The position numbers were made by a program, and so were the translations under genes. Below, piece by piece: positions 18,466-27,644 of a stretch of 64,000 bases of DNA. The notes beneath the pieces are model-generated. The model was not told the DNA's origin. It searched no databases and saw only the letters and a list, made by a program, of their open reading frames with translations. Numbering within the stretch: the first letter of the stretch is position 1; the number at the start of each line of letters is the position of its first letter. Source of the stretch: an uncultured Paracoccaceae bacterium (GTDB lineage Bacteria; Pseudomonadota; Alphaproteobacteria; Rhodobacterales; Rhodobacteraceae); assembly GCA_913060475.1 (NCBI GenBank), contig CAJXSD010000003.1, positions 62,001 through 126,000 of the forward strand, written 5' to 3'.

Positions 18466-19506
18466 CTAGGTCGCGGACCAATAGATATCAAAGCCAGGGT
18501 CAAAGACCGTGACGGGCCCGTTATTGGTGTCGATTTTATTCGGGAAGGTAACGGGCGTGTCGGATTTTGTGAGTGTGAGCGTGCCTTGGTTTTGTGGCAG
18601 ACCGTAGTAGGCCGGGCCATTTTCACAGGCAAATTTTGCGAGGTTGTGAAGCGCGTTTTCCTGTTCAAAAACATGCGCAAGGAGCGGCATGGTGTTGGTT
18701 GCGGTAAAACACCCTGCGCAGCCACAGGCGGAGAGTTTATCGTGATCGAGGTGTGGCGCGCTGTCGGTGCCCAAGAAAAACCGTTTGTCGCCGCTGGTTG
18801 CGGCTGCGCGCAGGGCCAAGCGGTGTGTTTCACGTTTGGCCACGGGCAGGCAGTAGTAATGCGGTTTGATCCCGCCCACCAAGATGTGGTTGCGGTTGAT
18901 AATCAGGTGGTGCGTCGTGATTGTTGCACCCAGGTTTTTATCGGCTGAGCGTGCATAATCAACGCCGTCCTTGGTGGTGATATGTTCCATCACAATGCGC
19001 AGGTCGGGGATTGCGCGGCGTAACGGATCAAGGACAGTGTCGATAAAGGCCGCTTCGCGGTCGAAAATGTCGATTTCAGCGGTGGTCACTTCGCCATGAA
19101 CGCAAAGGGGGCAGCCGATTTCTGCCATTTTTTCCAGGACAGGGCGCACTGCGTCGATCGCACGGACGCCTGATGCGGAATTGGTCGTGGCCCCGGCTGG
19201 ATAAAGTTTTACCGCCCTAATCAGGCCGCTGGTAAAGGCTGCGGCCAGATCATCTGGATCGGTTGTTTCTGTCAGATACAGCGTCATGAGCGGTGTAAAG
19301 TCGCAGCCCTCGGGGCGGGCGGCAAGAATACGGTCGCGATAGTGTGCCGCCTGATCGCCTGTGACCACGGGCGGGACCAAATTTGGCATAATGATCGCGC
19401 GGTCAAAATGGCGTGTGGTTTCCGGTAAAACCGCGCGCAGCATATCGCCATCGCGCAGGTGAAGGTGCCAATCATCGGGGCGGGGGATTGTCAATGTCTG
19501 TGTCAT
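18466..19506 (-). CDS. pyrC: Dihydroorotase
   Basis: A 346-residue class II (E. coli-type) dihydroorotase that closes carbamoyl aspartate to dihydroorotate. The metal-binding [10 protein letters not shown] (about 11-20) starts the TIM barrel. The LCVHGEVT segment and [13 protein letters not shown] (zinc His residues) are present, as is [10 protein letters not shown] with the catalytic Asp. The Lys that becomes carbamylated is in the [16 protein letters not shown] strand. Upstream of pyrE on the same strand. Confidence 0.96.
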   Translation of the reverse strand: MTQTLTIPRPDDWHLHLRDGDMLRAVLPETTRHFDRAIIMPNLVPPVVTGDQAAHYRDRILAARPEGCDFTPLMTLYLTETTDPDDLAAAFTSGLIRAVKLYPAGATTNSASGVRAIDAVRPVLEKMAEIGCPLCVHGEVTTAEIDIFDREAAFIDTVLDPLRRAIPDLRIVMEHITTKDGVDYARSADKNLGATITTHHLIINRNHILVGGIKPHYYCLPVAKRETHRLALRAAATSGDKRFFLGTDSAPHLDHDKLSACGCAGCFTATNTMPLLAHVFEQENALHNLAKFACENGPAYYGLPQNQGTLTLTKSDTPVTFPNKIDTNNGPVTVFDPGFDIYWSAT

Positions 19507-19565
19507 GAGGCTGCGTTACACAATGTTGGTTCAAGGTTCCAGTGTTAATTCGTGCAAGTCACGGT

Positions 19566-20528
19566 TCAAAGAGTTTTCAATCGTTTGATCATTTGAACGT
19601 GAAAGCCCGTAAGAGGCTGCGTCGGTAAGAGCATAAGGACACGCTGAGCGAGGTTTGCAATCTGATCGTTTTGCAAAATTTCGGGTAGGATCGTTTTGCG
19701 CCACTGATGGCTGTTGGCTTCGCAGTCTTGGATCCCGGGCAGGGCGCGCAGTTGGGTCAAATTCTTCGCGATGTCTGCGGTATCAATCTGGTCTGATATC
19801 GTTTCGAAATTAAAATTATGATCAACCCAAAAGGCAAGAGGATCGAGAATATGTCTGGCTTTGGGGCTGTTGGTGGCAAGGTCGATTAAAAAATCACAAA
19901 CCGAGCGGAGTGGATAGCTGTTTATCTGTGCCCAAGCGAACCGATCGGCGTTTAACACGCGCGCGCGTTGGGGGAATTTCAAGGGTCTACCAGATCCGTC
20001 CAGCCACGCGTTTGGGGGCTGGTCGCAAACTTGGTGCAGATAGGCCGGCAGTCGGTTAGGCGTGGGGCGGTTTAGGATTGCGGGCGCCCCCCTAAGATGC
20101 GTTTGAAAAACAGATTTTTGCGACGGATCGACCAGACCGTTGTTTCCAAAATACCGCCGGGACAGGGCCAGGCCCGTTGCATCGGGGATCTGTTGTGTCA
20201 GATGGGGCAAAGTGCCGCCATCGCAGTGGACGATCAAAAAATCATCCAGATCCAGACACAGGGCCCAGTCTGACGCGGATAAACCGAGCTGTTGGACAGT
20301 GGTTTCAATCGCATGTTCCGGCGTGGCGGATGCATCACTATAGACCGCAAGTGGGATATGGGTCAGATGTCGGTGTTCGTGCAATATCGATAACATCTGA
20401 ACAGTGTCATCATCGCTGGGATACGACATCACCACCAGATCAAGATCGCCCAGCGTTTTGTAATGGCTGACCCATTCCAAAATCTGATGCGCCTGGTTGT
20501 GCGCAAAGGTAATCACAGAATGTCGCAT
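19566..20528 (-). CDS. Glycosyltransferase family 2-like protein
   Basis: A 320-residue cytosolic protein fitting the Glyco_tranf_2_4 group. It begins MRHSVITFAHNQAHQILEWVSHYKTLG, the 'attending to one's own name' type start of these enzymes, and carries a DLDDF motif (about 93-97) that stands for the metal and nucleotide-sugar DxD site. The centre has PAYLHQVCD and later WVDHNFNFET. The acceptor and sugar are unknown; no other polysaccharide genes are near. Divergent from the MoxR gene with 142 bases between. Confidence 0.75.
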   Translation of the reverse strand: MRHSVITFAHNQAHQILEWVSHYKTLGDLDLVVMSYPSDDDTVQMLSILHEHRHLTHIPLAVYSDASATPEHAIETTVQQLGLSASDWALCLDLDDFLIVHCDGGTLPHLTQQIPDATGLALSRRYFGNNGLVDPSQKSVFQTHLRGAPAILNRPTPNRLPAYLHQVCDQPPNAWLDGSGRPLKFPQRARVLNADRFAWAQINSYPLRSVCDFLIDLATNSPKARHILDPLAFWVDHNFNFETISDQIDTADIAKNLTQLRALPGIQDCEANSHQWRKTILPEILQNDQIANLAQRVLMLLPTQPLTGFHVQMIKRLKTL

Positions 20529-20670
20529 ATTCGGATCCTAGTTTGACCAGCCGCCCCAATTCTAGCGGGAAATTTTGCCGGTCAAAAGGATGAAAGTACA
20601 AAAATTTTATTGTTTCGCTTGACCTTGGGTGTGTGGCATGCAGCATAACGGGAAACGATGGGGGGACAGT

Positions 20671-21579
20671 ATGGTTCAATTCAGCACAATTGATGAAATG
20701 CAAATGGCCCTGCAGGCACAGGGCTATGTCAGCCATCGGGCCTTATCAACGGTCTTGTTTTTGGCGTTGAAATTGGGGCGCCCCATGTTTCTTGAGGGCG
20801 AAGCGGGCGTTGGTAAAACCGAAATCGCTAAGGTTTTGGCCCAAGCGTTGGATCGCCGATTGATCCGTCTGCAATGTTACGAAGGGTTGGATGCCGCAAC
20901 GGCCGTTTATGAATGGAATTTCGCAGCGCAGATGATTGCCATTCGCACAGCCGAGGCAGCAGGCCAAACAGATCGCGCGGCGTTACAATCCGATCTGTTT
21001 TCCGACGAATTTTTGATCAAACGTCCGCTGTTGCAGGCAATGCAGCCTGATGACCGTGGTGCGCCGATTTTGTTGATTGATGAATTGGATCGCACGGATG
21101 CCCCGTTTGAGGCATTTTTGCTAGAGGCCTTGTCAGATTTTCAGGTCACGATCCCTGAATTGGGCACGATCCGCGCACCTGAACCGCCCATTGTGATATT
21201 GACGTCAAACCGCACCCGCGAGGTGCATGACGCGCTAAAGCGGCGGTGTTTGTATCACTGGGTGGATTATCCGGATTTTGCCACGGAACTGGACATTTTG
21301 CAAACCCGCGCGGGGGATGTGGCGCTGGATCTTAGCCGTGAAATTGTGGCCTTTGTTCAGGCATTACGGACCGAGGATATTTTTAAAAAACCAGGTGTCG
21401 CCGAAACCATTGACTGGGCCAAATGTTTGCTGGCCTTGGATGTTGTGTCCCTAACGCCCGAGGTGATTTCTGACACGCTGGGCGCGGTTTTGAAATACCA
21501 AGACGACATTGCCAAAATTCATGGATCCGAGGCCGCGCGTTTGTTGGAACAGGCCAAGACCACGTTACAAAACACGTGA
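20671..21579 (+). CDS. MoxR-type AAA+ ATPase (CoxD-like)
   Basis: A 302-residue AAA+ ATPase of the MoxR/CoxD type. Walker A GEAGVGKT (43-50), Walker B ILLIDELD (133-140) and the sensor ILTSNRTREV are intact. In carboxydotrophs CoxD helps build the Cu-S-Mo site of CO dehydrogenase. Start ATG 20671 (MVQFSTIDEM) follows GGGGGA closely; an upstream ATG at 20629 is less likely. First gene of a tight four-gene run with a VWA protein, XdhC and a molybdopterin-binding protein, but the hydroxylase genes are not in the window. Confidence 0.9.
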   Translation: MVQFSTIDEMQMALQAQGYVSHRALSTVLFLALKLGRPMFLEGEAGVGKTEIAKVLAQALDRRLIRLQCYEGLDAATAVYEWNFAAQMIAIRTAEAAGQTDRAALQSDLFSDEFLIKRPLLQAMQPDDRGAPILLIDELDRTDAPFEAFLLEALSDFQVTIPELGTIRAPEPPIVILTSNRTREVHDALKRRCLYHWVDYPDFATELDILQTRAGDVALDLSREIVAFVQALRTEDIFKKPGVAETIDWAKCLLALDVVSLTPEVISDTLGAVLKYQDDIAKIHGSEAARLLEQAKTTLQNT

Positions 21580-21585
21580 TCGCAC

Positions 21586-22854
21586 ATGCCTGAATACGCG
21601 CCCCTTACTGTTCCGGATGACCCTAAGCTGGCCCAAAATATCATGCATTTCGGGCGTGCTTTGCGGCGGGCTGGGTTGGCGATTGGCCCGGGGCGGATAT
21701 TGGATGCCATTCAGGCGGTTCAGGCCATCGGGTTTACAAACAAGGCCGATTTTTATTGGACCCTACATGCCTGTTTTGTCGATCGTCCCGAACATCGAAC
21801 GGTGTTTTCGCAGATTTTTCGGCTGTATTGGCGCGATCCGCGGTTTTTGGAACATATGATGTCGCTGATGCTGCCGGCGGTGCGGGGCGTCCAAGAGGAA
21901 CGCAAAGCCCATGCTGCAGAAAAACGTGCGGCCGAGGCTCTGTTGGATGGCAACACCCCCGATCCTGCGCCCCAAGAGGATAAGGACGATCAAACGCGGA
22001 TTGACGTAGATGCCTCTTATACGACCTCGGCCCAAGAAAAGTTAAAGACGCTTGATTTCGAACAAATGAGCACCGCCGAAATCGCCATGGCCAAGCGAAT
22101 GCTGGCGCAGTTGCGGTTGCCCGTGCGTCCCATGCAATCGCGGCGCAGCCATGCCAGCCATATCAAAAAACAGATTGATCCACGCCGCACGATGCAAACG
22201 GTGTTGCGGCGGGGGGGGGATTTGGGCACCTTGGCCTATCGGCGCCCCAGACTGAAATGGCCAAATTTGGTTGTGCTGTGTGATATTTCGGGGTCTATGT
22301 CGCAATACAGTCGCATGGTGCTGCATTTTTTGCATGCGGTTGCGAACAATCAAGGACAGGGTTGGGCGAAATTGCATGCCTTTACCTTTGGGACGCGGTT
22401 GACAAATATCACCCACCATTTGGCACAGCGCGATGTCGATGCGGCCCTGGCGCGTGCGGGCGCGCAGGCGCAGGATTGGCAGGGCGGCACCCGCATTGCC
22501 GGCGCGCTGCATCGGTTCAATCACGATTGGTCGCGCCGTGTCATGGGGCAGGGGGCGGTTGTATTGTTAATCACGGATGGTTTGGATCGGGACAGCCAGT
22601 ATAACCTATCACACGAAATGCAGCGCCTGCAGCTGTCTGCGCGGCGTTTGATTTGGCTAAACCCCCTGCTGCGTTGGGATGGGTTTGCCCCACAGGCAGC
22701 GGGAATTCGTGCCATGTTACCCTATGTCGACAGTTTCCGCGCCGCACATTCCATTTCATCGCTCGAAGATTTGGCGCGCGTCATTTCTGTGTCGCATGAT
22801 ACAGGTGAAAAATCTAGGTTGATGGCCATGCTGTCAGAACAACAGGATCGTTAA
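21586..22854 (+). CDS. VWA-domain protein (CoxE-like)
   Basis: A 422-residue protein of the CoxE family. The C-terminal von Willebrand A domain has the MIDAS motif DISGSMS (233-239), and later TRIAGALHRF and VLLITDGLD strands. The N-terminal 200 residues are helical and charged. MoxR ATPases and VWA proteins commonly act as a pair, the VWA protein tying the ATPase to its metal-enzyme client. It starts 6 bases after the MoxR stop and its own stop touches the xdhC start. Confidence 0.9.
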   Translation: MPEYAPLTVPDDPKLAQNIMHFGRALRRAGLAIGPGRILDAIQAVQAIGFTNKADFYWTLHACFVDRPEHRTVFSQIFRLYWRDPRFLEHMMSLMLPAVRGVQEERKAHAAEKRAAEALLDGNTPDPAPQEDKDDQTRIDVDASYTTSAQEKLKTLDFEQMSTAEIAMAKRMLAQLRLPVRPMQSRRSHASHIKKQIDPRRTMQTVLRRGGDLGTLAYRRPRLKWPNLVVLCDISGSMSQYSRMVLHFLHAVANNQGQGWAKLHAFTFGTRLTNITHHLAQRDVDAALARAGAQAQDWQGGTRIAGALHRFNHDWSRRVMGQGAVVLLITDGLDRDSQYNLSHEMQRLQLSARRLIWLNPLLRWDGFAPQAAGIRAMLPYVDSFRAAHSISSLEDLARVISVSHDTGEKSRLMAMLSEQQDR

Positions 22855-23838
22855 ATGCAAATCACAGATCAGAATTTTGACCAAATTCCCGAAACCGCGC
22901 TGGCCTGGCACACCGCGGGCAAGGGGGCGGTATTGGCAACCGTTATTGAAACCTGGGGGTCTGCACCGCGCCGTGTTGGGGGGCAAATGGTCATTAACGC
23001 CGATGGCGATATGCAGGGGTCTGTGTCCGGCGGCTGTGTTGAGGGGGCCGTGATCCTTGAGGCGCAAGAGGCCTTGGAAAGGGGGCAATCTGTCGTCTTG
23101 GAATATGGGGTGTCTGATGGTGACGCCTTTGCCGTCGGGTTGGCCTGTGGCGGTAAAATTCGCGTTTTGCTGGAACCCGTCAGCGATGCAGGATTGCCGC
23201 CGCAGATGTTGCGCGAATTGGTTGGTGCGCGGGCCAATCGGGTGCCGGTGGCCTATGTGGTTGATTTGGATGGGTTTCAGCGGCGGTTGGCATACAAGGG
23301 ATATGATGATTTGTTCCGTCTCGACCGCTCTGGTATCCAAGAGGGAACGCAGACATTTGTCGGATTGCATAACCCTCCTGTGCGTGTGGTCATTGTCGGG
23401 GCGGTTCATATTACACAGACATTGGTTCCGATGCTGCGACTGGTGGGAATTGATCCCATCATTATTGATCCACGCGACGGGTTTGCATCGCAGGCGCGGT
23501 TTGGGGATGTCGACATTATTCCCGATTGGCCAGATGAGGCATTGCAGACCCTGCACCCTGATGCGCGTACTGGAATTGTTTTGCTGACACATGATCCGAA
23601 ACTGGATGATCCCGCTTTGCACATCGCGCTGGGATCTAATGTGTTTTATATCGGCGCCCTGGGGTCCAAGCGGACCCATGCCAAACGGATTGATCGTCTG
23701 CACGAAATGGGGTTCGGCGATGATGATATTGCGCGTATTCATGGGCCGGTCGGTCTGGATATCGGGGCGGCCACCCCTGCGGAAATTGCCGCGTCGATTT
23801 TGGGACAGATTGTTCAAACCCTGAGGGTGTCCAAATGA
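22855..23838 (+). CDS. XdhC/CoxF-family molybdenum cofactor maturation protein
   Basis: A 327-residue XdhC-family protein. The N-terminal domain has VLATVIETWGSAPRRVG and GSVSGGCVEG (55-64) with the conserved Cys; the C-terminal domain is Rossmann-like (VIVGAVHITQTL, DPRDGFA, YIGALGSKRTHAKR). XdhC binds molybdenum cofactor, helps sulfurate it and hands it to xanthine-oxidase-family enzymes. The ATG directly follows the VWA stop (TAAATG). Its last 4 bases overlap the next gene. Confidence 0.93.
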   Translation: MQITDQNFDQIPETALAWHTAGKGAVLATVIETWGSAPRRVGGQMVINADGDMQGSVSGGCVEGAVILEAQEALERGQSVVLEYGVSDGDAFAVGLACGGKIRVLLEPVSDAGLPPQMLRELVGARANRVPVAYVVDLDGFQRRLAYKGYDDLFRLDRSGIQEGTQTFVGLHNPPVRVVIVGAVHITQTLVPMLRLVGIDPIIIDPRDGFASQARFGDVDIIPDWPDEALQTLHPDARTGIVLLTHDPKLDDPALHIALGSNVFYIGALGSKRTHAKRIDRLHEMGFGDDDIARIHGPVGLDIGAATPAEIAASILGQIVQTLRVSK

Positions 23839-24842
23839 TTTTTGGTCCAACACCCGTGGCAGAGGCTGCGGGACATATTTTGGCCCATTCAATCGCGCTG
23901 GGCGCGGTCCGCCTGCGCAAGGGGTGCGTTTTGAATGCAGATGATATTGACCTGCTGCAACAGCATAATATCGCACAGGTGGTCACAGCGCAGCTGGACC
24001 GCGATGACATTCACGAAGATGACGCCGCAACCCAATTTGCGCGCGCCATTTGCCCCGATCCCGTCGCAGCCCATGTAACCGTGACGCCGGCGCATACGGG
24101 GCGGGTCAATATCATTGCTAAATGTGCAGGTGTTGTGCGGTTGGACGCAGAACGTTTGATCCAGGCAAATGCCGTAAATCCGATGATTTCGGTGGCAACG
24201 GTGCCCCCCTATCAACAAATGGCCATGGGTGGATTGATTGCGACTGTAAAAATCATCAGCTATGCGGTACCGAAATCCGATCTGGCGCGGGCTATGGACT
24301 TGGCGCACGGGGCGGTGGTGCTGGCGCCCGTTCAATGCGCTACCGCCAGTTTGGTGTGCACCCATACCGGCCCTGAACCCGATACAGTAGGGATCGACGC
24401 CATTGCGGCGCGCTGTGATGCCTTGGGCATTGGGTTTGACCACGTGTTGCATTGCCCGCATGACGCGGAGGCCTTGGCCAAGACCCTGGCCCGCGTGACC
24501 ACAGATCTGATCCTAATTCTAACGGGATCGGCCACATCGGATGAAAATGATACTGCACCCGCCGCCCTGCGTCAGGCAGGGGGGCAGGTTGTGCGATTTG
24601 GTATGCCGGTTGATCCCGGAAATCTGTTGTTTTACGGCAACCTTGGTGACAGACCCGTAATCGGATTGCCAGGATGTGCGCGGTCCATTGCATTAAACGG
24701 GGCCGATTGGGTTTTGTCGCGGGTGGTCTGTGGCTGCCCGCCCAATGATACCGATTTTGCCCAAATGGCGATTGGCGGTCTGCTAAAGGAAATTCCAACC
24801 CGCCCACAGCCGCGGCGCAAATCCCGCAGCCCATCGCGGTAG
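23835..24842 (+). CDS. Molybdopterin-binding protein (MoeA/MoCF domain)
   Basis: A 335-residue protein. The N-terminal half is like the extra domain seen in Cox-type molybdopterin proteins (GHILAHSIALGAVRLRKGCVL), while the C-terminal half has the MoCF fold (LILILTGSATSDENDTAP, GNLGDRPVIGLPGCARS), which binds molybdopterin in MoeA, MogA and similar proteins. It is translationally coupled to xdhC by a 4-base overlap and ends the four-gene run. It probably tailors or stores cofactor for one hydroxylase. The full MoeA length (about 400) is not reached. Confidence 0.85.
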   Translation: MIFGPTPVAEAAGHILAHSIALGAVRLRKGCVLNADDIDLLQQHNIAQVVTAQLDRDDIHEDDAATQFARAICPDPVAAHVTVTPAHTGRVNIIAKCAGVVRLDAERLIQANAVNPMISVATVPPYQQMAMGGLIATVKIISYAVPKSDLARAMDLAHGAVVLAPVQCATASLVCTHTGPEPDTVGIDAIAARCDALGIGFDHVLHCPHDAEALAKTLARVTTDLILILTGSATSDENDTAPAALRQAGGQVVRFGMPVDPGNLLFYGNLGDRPVIGLPGCARSIALNGADWVLSRVVCGCPPNDTDFAQMAIGGLLKEIPTRPQPRRKSRSPSR

Positions 24843-24844
24843 AC

Positions 24845-24880
24845 AAAAAAACAGGGAACGCGCGGGTCCCCTGTTTTCGC
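24845..24880. terminator. Bidirectional terminator between the molybdopterin gene and infC
   Basis: The stem ACAGGG (24851-24856) with CCCTGT (24869-24874) encloses a GC-rich loop. On the minus strand it is followed by a run of T (A24845-24850 on the plus strand), ideal for ending infC transcripts. On the plus strand TTTT follows at 24874-24877. It therefore probably serves both convergent genes. Confidence 0.8.
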
Positions 24881-24903
24881 ATTCGGTCTAAACCAAGCTG
24901 GGT

Positions 24904-25452
24904 TTATGTTTTCGCTAGTGGACCAATCATCATGGTCATTTGACGGCCTTCCATCTTGGGCATGTTTTCCACCTTGCCGGTGTCTTTCACGTCCTCAGCC
25001 ACGCGCTCTAACAATTCGCGGCCCAAATCTTGGTGCGCCATTTCGCGACCGCGGAACCGCAGGGTGATTTTCACTTTGTCACCGTTTTGCAAAAACTTTA
25101 GCACGCTGCGCATTTTTACTTCATAGTCGTGCGTATCGGTACCGGGGCGGAATTTAATTTCCTTAACCTCGATCACCTTTTGTTTTTTGCGGGCTTCAGA
25201 TTCGCGTTTTTGTTGTTCGTATTTGTATTTCCCGTAGTCCATAATCTTACATACGGGGGGATTTGCATTTGGTGAAATTTCGACCAAATCTAATCCGGCG
25301 TCTTCGGCCATTTCCAGGCCACGTTCTGGGGTAACAACCCCGACGTTTTCGCCATCAGCTCCGATCAGACGGATTTCAGGACAACGGATACGATCATTGA
25401 CCCGTGGGCCCGAGTCGCGCGAAGGTGGCGCATTGTGCGGTTTGCGAGCTAT
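24904..25452 (-). CDS. infC: Translation initiation factor IF-3 (rare AUA start)
   Basis: IF-3 keeps ribosomal subunits apart and checks the start codon. A full-length 182-residue IF-3 reads back to an ATA codon at 25450-25452, giving (M)[19 protein letters not shown]..., then [18 protein letters not shown]. There is no in-frame ATG, GTG or TTG before the internal ATG at 25311, and starting there would remove about 47 conserved N-domain residues. AAGGA lies 8 bases before ATA. E. coli infC uses the rare AUU for autoregulation, so a rare start here is expected of the gene. C-domain motifs [15 protein letters not shown] and [11 protein letters not shown] are present. Confidence 0.92.
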   Translation of the reverse strand: MARKPHNAPPSRDSGPRVNDRIRCPEIRLIGADGENVGVVTPERGLEMAEDAGLDLVEISPNANPPVCKIMDYGKYKYEQQKRESEARKKQKVIEVKEIKFRPGTDTHDYEVKMRSVLKFLQNGDKVKITLRFRGREMAHQDLGRELLERVAEDVKDTGKVENMPKMEGRQMTMMIGPLAKT

Positions 25453-25643
25453 GGTTTTGTTCCTTGTGTTGTTTTAAACATTAATGTCCGCACACTACCC
25501 TTGGCCTATCAGAACATCAAGCAAGAATCCGCCGTTTCCCGTGCCTGTCGTCATGAAATTCGTTGCAGTCCCCGCATATTTGGTATCAACCGCAGGCAGG
25601 CGCCGTGCGGTCTTGATGCACGCGCGTATGAAAGGGATGCAAA

Positions 25644-26291
25644 ATGAAAAATATTATTGTTGCCGCGATTGCATTGGCCGTCGCAGGAATTGGGTATGTG
25701 GTCTATCAAGCCCAGACCCAGCCAGACATCACACAAGAGGCGCAAACACCGCCACCCCCCGCGGAACCCGTGGAAATTGTCGAAGAGGTGATCGCGCCTG
25801 AAACCCCCGCAACCGTAGAAGAGGCGGTGCAAACTCTGCAAGAAACGGCAGAACAGGCGGTTGATGATGTCGTGACGGATACAAAACAGGCGGCCCAAGA
25901 CGCAGTGAAATTAGTTGCTGAGGGAACCGCAGATGTCGGTACCGCCCTGGAAACGGTGACCCAAGCGGCAGAAACATCGGCCCAAGATGCGGTCCAGAGT
26001 GTTGTCGAAACCGTGACGGACACCACGAAAAACGCCGTTGAAACCGTGGAGACCAAAGTTCAGTCTGTTGCCGCAGATGCGGCAGAGGATGCAACGCCAG
26101 AAACGGCAGAGCCCGCCGATCCATTAAGTGTTGCCGGATTTGATTTAGCCCAAGTGTCTGGAATGATCGACGGATCGTCCATCAATGACATGACCAAACT
26201 GGCGTTAAAGGCAGGGTTGCAACAGGCCCAGAATAATCCAGATCAGCTGAAACAAATTCTGGACCAAATCAAGGCCGCGTTGCAAAAATAA
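25644..26291 (+). CDS. Hypothetical membrane-anchored Ala/Val/Thr-rich repetitive protein
   Basis: A 215-residue protein, not recognised. An N-terminal helix (about 4-22, IIVAAIALAVAGIGYVVY) anchors it, then a Pro/Glu linker (28-52) and a long segment (55-140) of repeated amphipathic motifs (variants of AQDAV and ETV) rich in Ala, Val, Thr, Gln and Asp. It could form long helices or lie on membranes. The end (about 150-215) is a separate helical part (MTKLALKAGLQQAQNN). AAAGGGA lies before the ATG. Divergent from infC with 191 bases between. It may be a periplasmic stalk or surface-active protein; unproven. Confidence 0.7.
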   Translation: MKNIIVAAIALAVAGIGYVVYQAQTQPDITQEAQTPPPPAEPVEIVEEVIAPETPATVEEAVQTLQETAEQAVDDVVTDTKQAAQDAVKLVAEGTADVGTALETVTQAAETSAQDAVQSVVETVTDTTKNAVETVETKVQSVAADAAEDATPETAEPADPLSVAGFDLAQVSGMIDGSSINDMTKLALKAGLQQAQNNPDQLKQILDQIKAALQK

Positions 26292-26320
26292 CCTATGCGG
26301 ATGTCGTATTAAATCAAAAT

Positions 26321-26350
26321 GGCCGCCCCCTTCGGGCGGCCAATTTATTT
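26321..26350. terminator. Strong GC hairpin terminator
   Basis: GGCCGCCC (26321-26328) pairs with GGGCGGCC (26334-26341), with a 5-base loop, and is followed on the plus strand by AATTTATTT. On the minus strand ATTTTG follows. It lies between the convergent repetitive protein gene and fpr and probably ends both. Confidence 0.85.
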
Positions 26351-26386
26351 GGTGGTAATGTAGTGTCATGTGGCGTCTATCGCCGT

Positions 26387-27217
26387 TTAGCCCACGAATG
26401 CCTTTTCTACGACATATTCGCGCGGGTCGGAATTTGCCCCTTCGCGCAGGCCGTGGCGTTCTAGGATGTCCTTGATGTCGGTGTTTAATCCCATCGACCC
26501 ACAGACCATGGCACGGTCCGTTTCGGGGCCGAAATCGGTGATGCCCAGATCGGTAAACAATTCGCCTGAATTCAGCAAATCGGTGATGCGGCCCATTTTC
26601 GGGCTCTCTTCGCGGGTTGTGGTAGGATAGTAATGCAGCTTGGCCAAATTTTCAGGGCCTAAGAGTTCGCCCAACATTTCATCCGATTTCACATGATCAA
26701 CCAAGCGGCGGCCATATTCCAATTCGGCAACCTCACGGCAGGTGTGGGTCAGGATGATTTGATCATAGTCCTCATAGGTTTGGGGTTCACGGATCAGCGA
26801 TGCAAAGGGCGCAATCCCCGTCCCCGTTGCAAAAAACCACAACCGTTTTCCGGGCAGCAATGCATCATGAACCAAAGTGCCAACAGGTTTGGGGCGCAGG
26901 ATGATTTCATCGCCCACCTGAATATGTTGTAATTTACTGGTCAGGGGGCCATCTTGGACCTTGATCGAATAAAATTCCAATTCTTTGTCCCAAGCGGGCG
27001 AGGCAATGGAATAGGCGCGCAACAGCGGTCTGCCGTTATCGCCCATCAGACCGATCATCACAAATTCACCCGACCGAAACCGCAGGGATTGCGGACGTGT
27101 CACACGAAACGAAAATAATCGGTCAGTCCAATGTTGAACCTGTGTCACGGTTTGGGCGTCGGGCAGGGTGGGTACTTTGGTGATTTGGTCTTGGGTCACG
27201 GGATCCAGCTCGGTCAT
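26387..27217 (-). CDS. fpr: Ferredoxin--NADP(+) reductase
   Basis: A 276-residue flavoenzyme passing electrons between NADPH and ferredoxin or flavodoxin. The FAD site LRAYSIASPAWD (RxYS, about 65-76), the NADP site FATGTGIAPFASLIR and the C-terminal end YVVEKAFVG are characteristic of the bacterial Fpr type. It ends the sulfur operon on the minus strand, 43 bases after the DUF934 gene, and is a plausible electron source for the siroheme sulfite reductase. Confidence 0.93.
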   Translation of the reverse strand: MTELDPVTQDQITKVPTLPDAQTVTQVQHWTDRLFSFRVTRPQSLRFRSGEFVMIGLMGDNGRPLLRAYSIASPAWDKELEFYSIKVQDGPLTSKLQHIQVGDEIILRPKPVGTLVHDALLPGKRLWFFATGTGIAPFASLIREPQTYEDYDQIILTHTCREVAELEYGRRLVDHVKSDEMLGELLGPENLAKLHYYPTTTREESPKMGRITDLLNSGELFTDLGITDFGPETDRAMVCGSMGLNTDIKDILERHGLREGANSDPREYVVEKAFVG

Positions 27218-27260
27218 TTTTTATAATCCTGTTGTACATACGCTGAATTGGTTTTGAATG

Positions 27261-27644
27261 CTAGGCTGATTTGCCCAACCGCGACTGATAGTCATGGGCC
27301 TGCCAATTTGCGCGGGCCAACCAGTCCTGTTGCGATTGACGTGCCGCCAGTGCGTCACTGATTTCGACGGCGTCAAATCCTGATCTGCGCACCATGGCGT
27401 ATTGGTCAGAAATGACATGGCCAAAGGCATGCAGCACCCCGCGAAATCCGCGCAGCCGCAACAACCGCGCCAGTGTAAACCCGCGCCCATCGGCAAAGGA
27501 TGTAAATTCAATGCGGATCAGATCTGCATTCAACATATCGGCATCAAAGGTGGCCGGATCGGTACCTGCCTCCAGTGTTTTGATCAGGGCATAGCCCGCA
27601 TGTGACAGGGGGTGAAACCCGGTGTCGGTGACTAAAATGCTCAT
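27261..27644 (-). CDS. DUF934 protein of sulfite reduction operon
   Basis: A 127-residue protein starting MSILVTDTGFHPL, with the DUF934 core IRIEFTSFADGRGFTLARLLR (about 43-63) and GHVISDQYAMVRRSGFDAVEI. The family almost always sits beside siroheme-dependent reductases and cysH, and is thought to help sulfite reduction, though no reaction is known. The start overlaps cysH by 4 bases, which excludes a 47-residue Arg-rich extension. Confidence 0.88.
   Translation of the reverse strand: MSILVTDTGFHPLSHAGYALIKTLEAGTDPATFDADMLNADLIRIEFTSFADGRGFTLARLLRLRGFRGVLHAFGHVISDQYAMVRRSGFDAVEISDALAARQSQQDWLARANWQAHDYQSRLGKSA

Noticed and set aside
22834-23976. Long open frame (380 codons) on the minus strand over xdhC
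   Set aside because: It lies antisense to a clear XdhC family gene with ribosome site and coupling; the protein is low in recognisable pattern (Asn/Gln/His rich). It is a shadow of codon bias.
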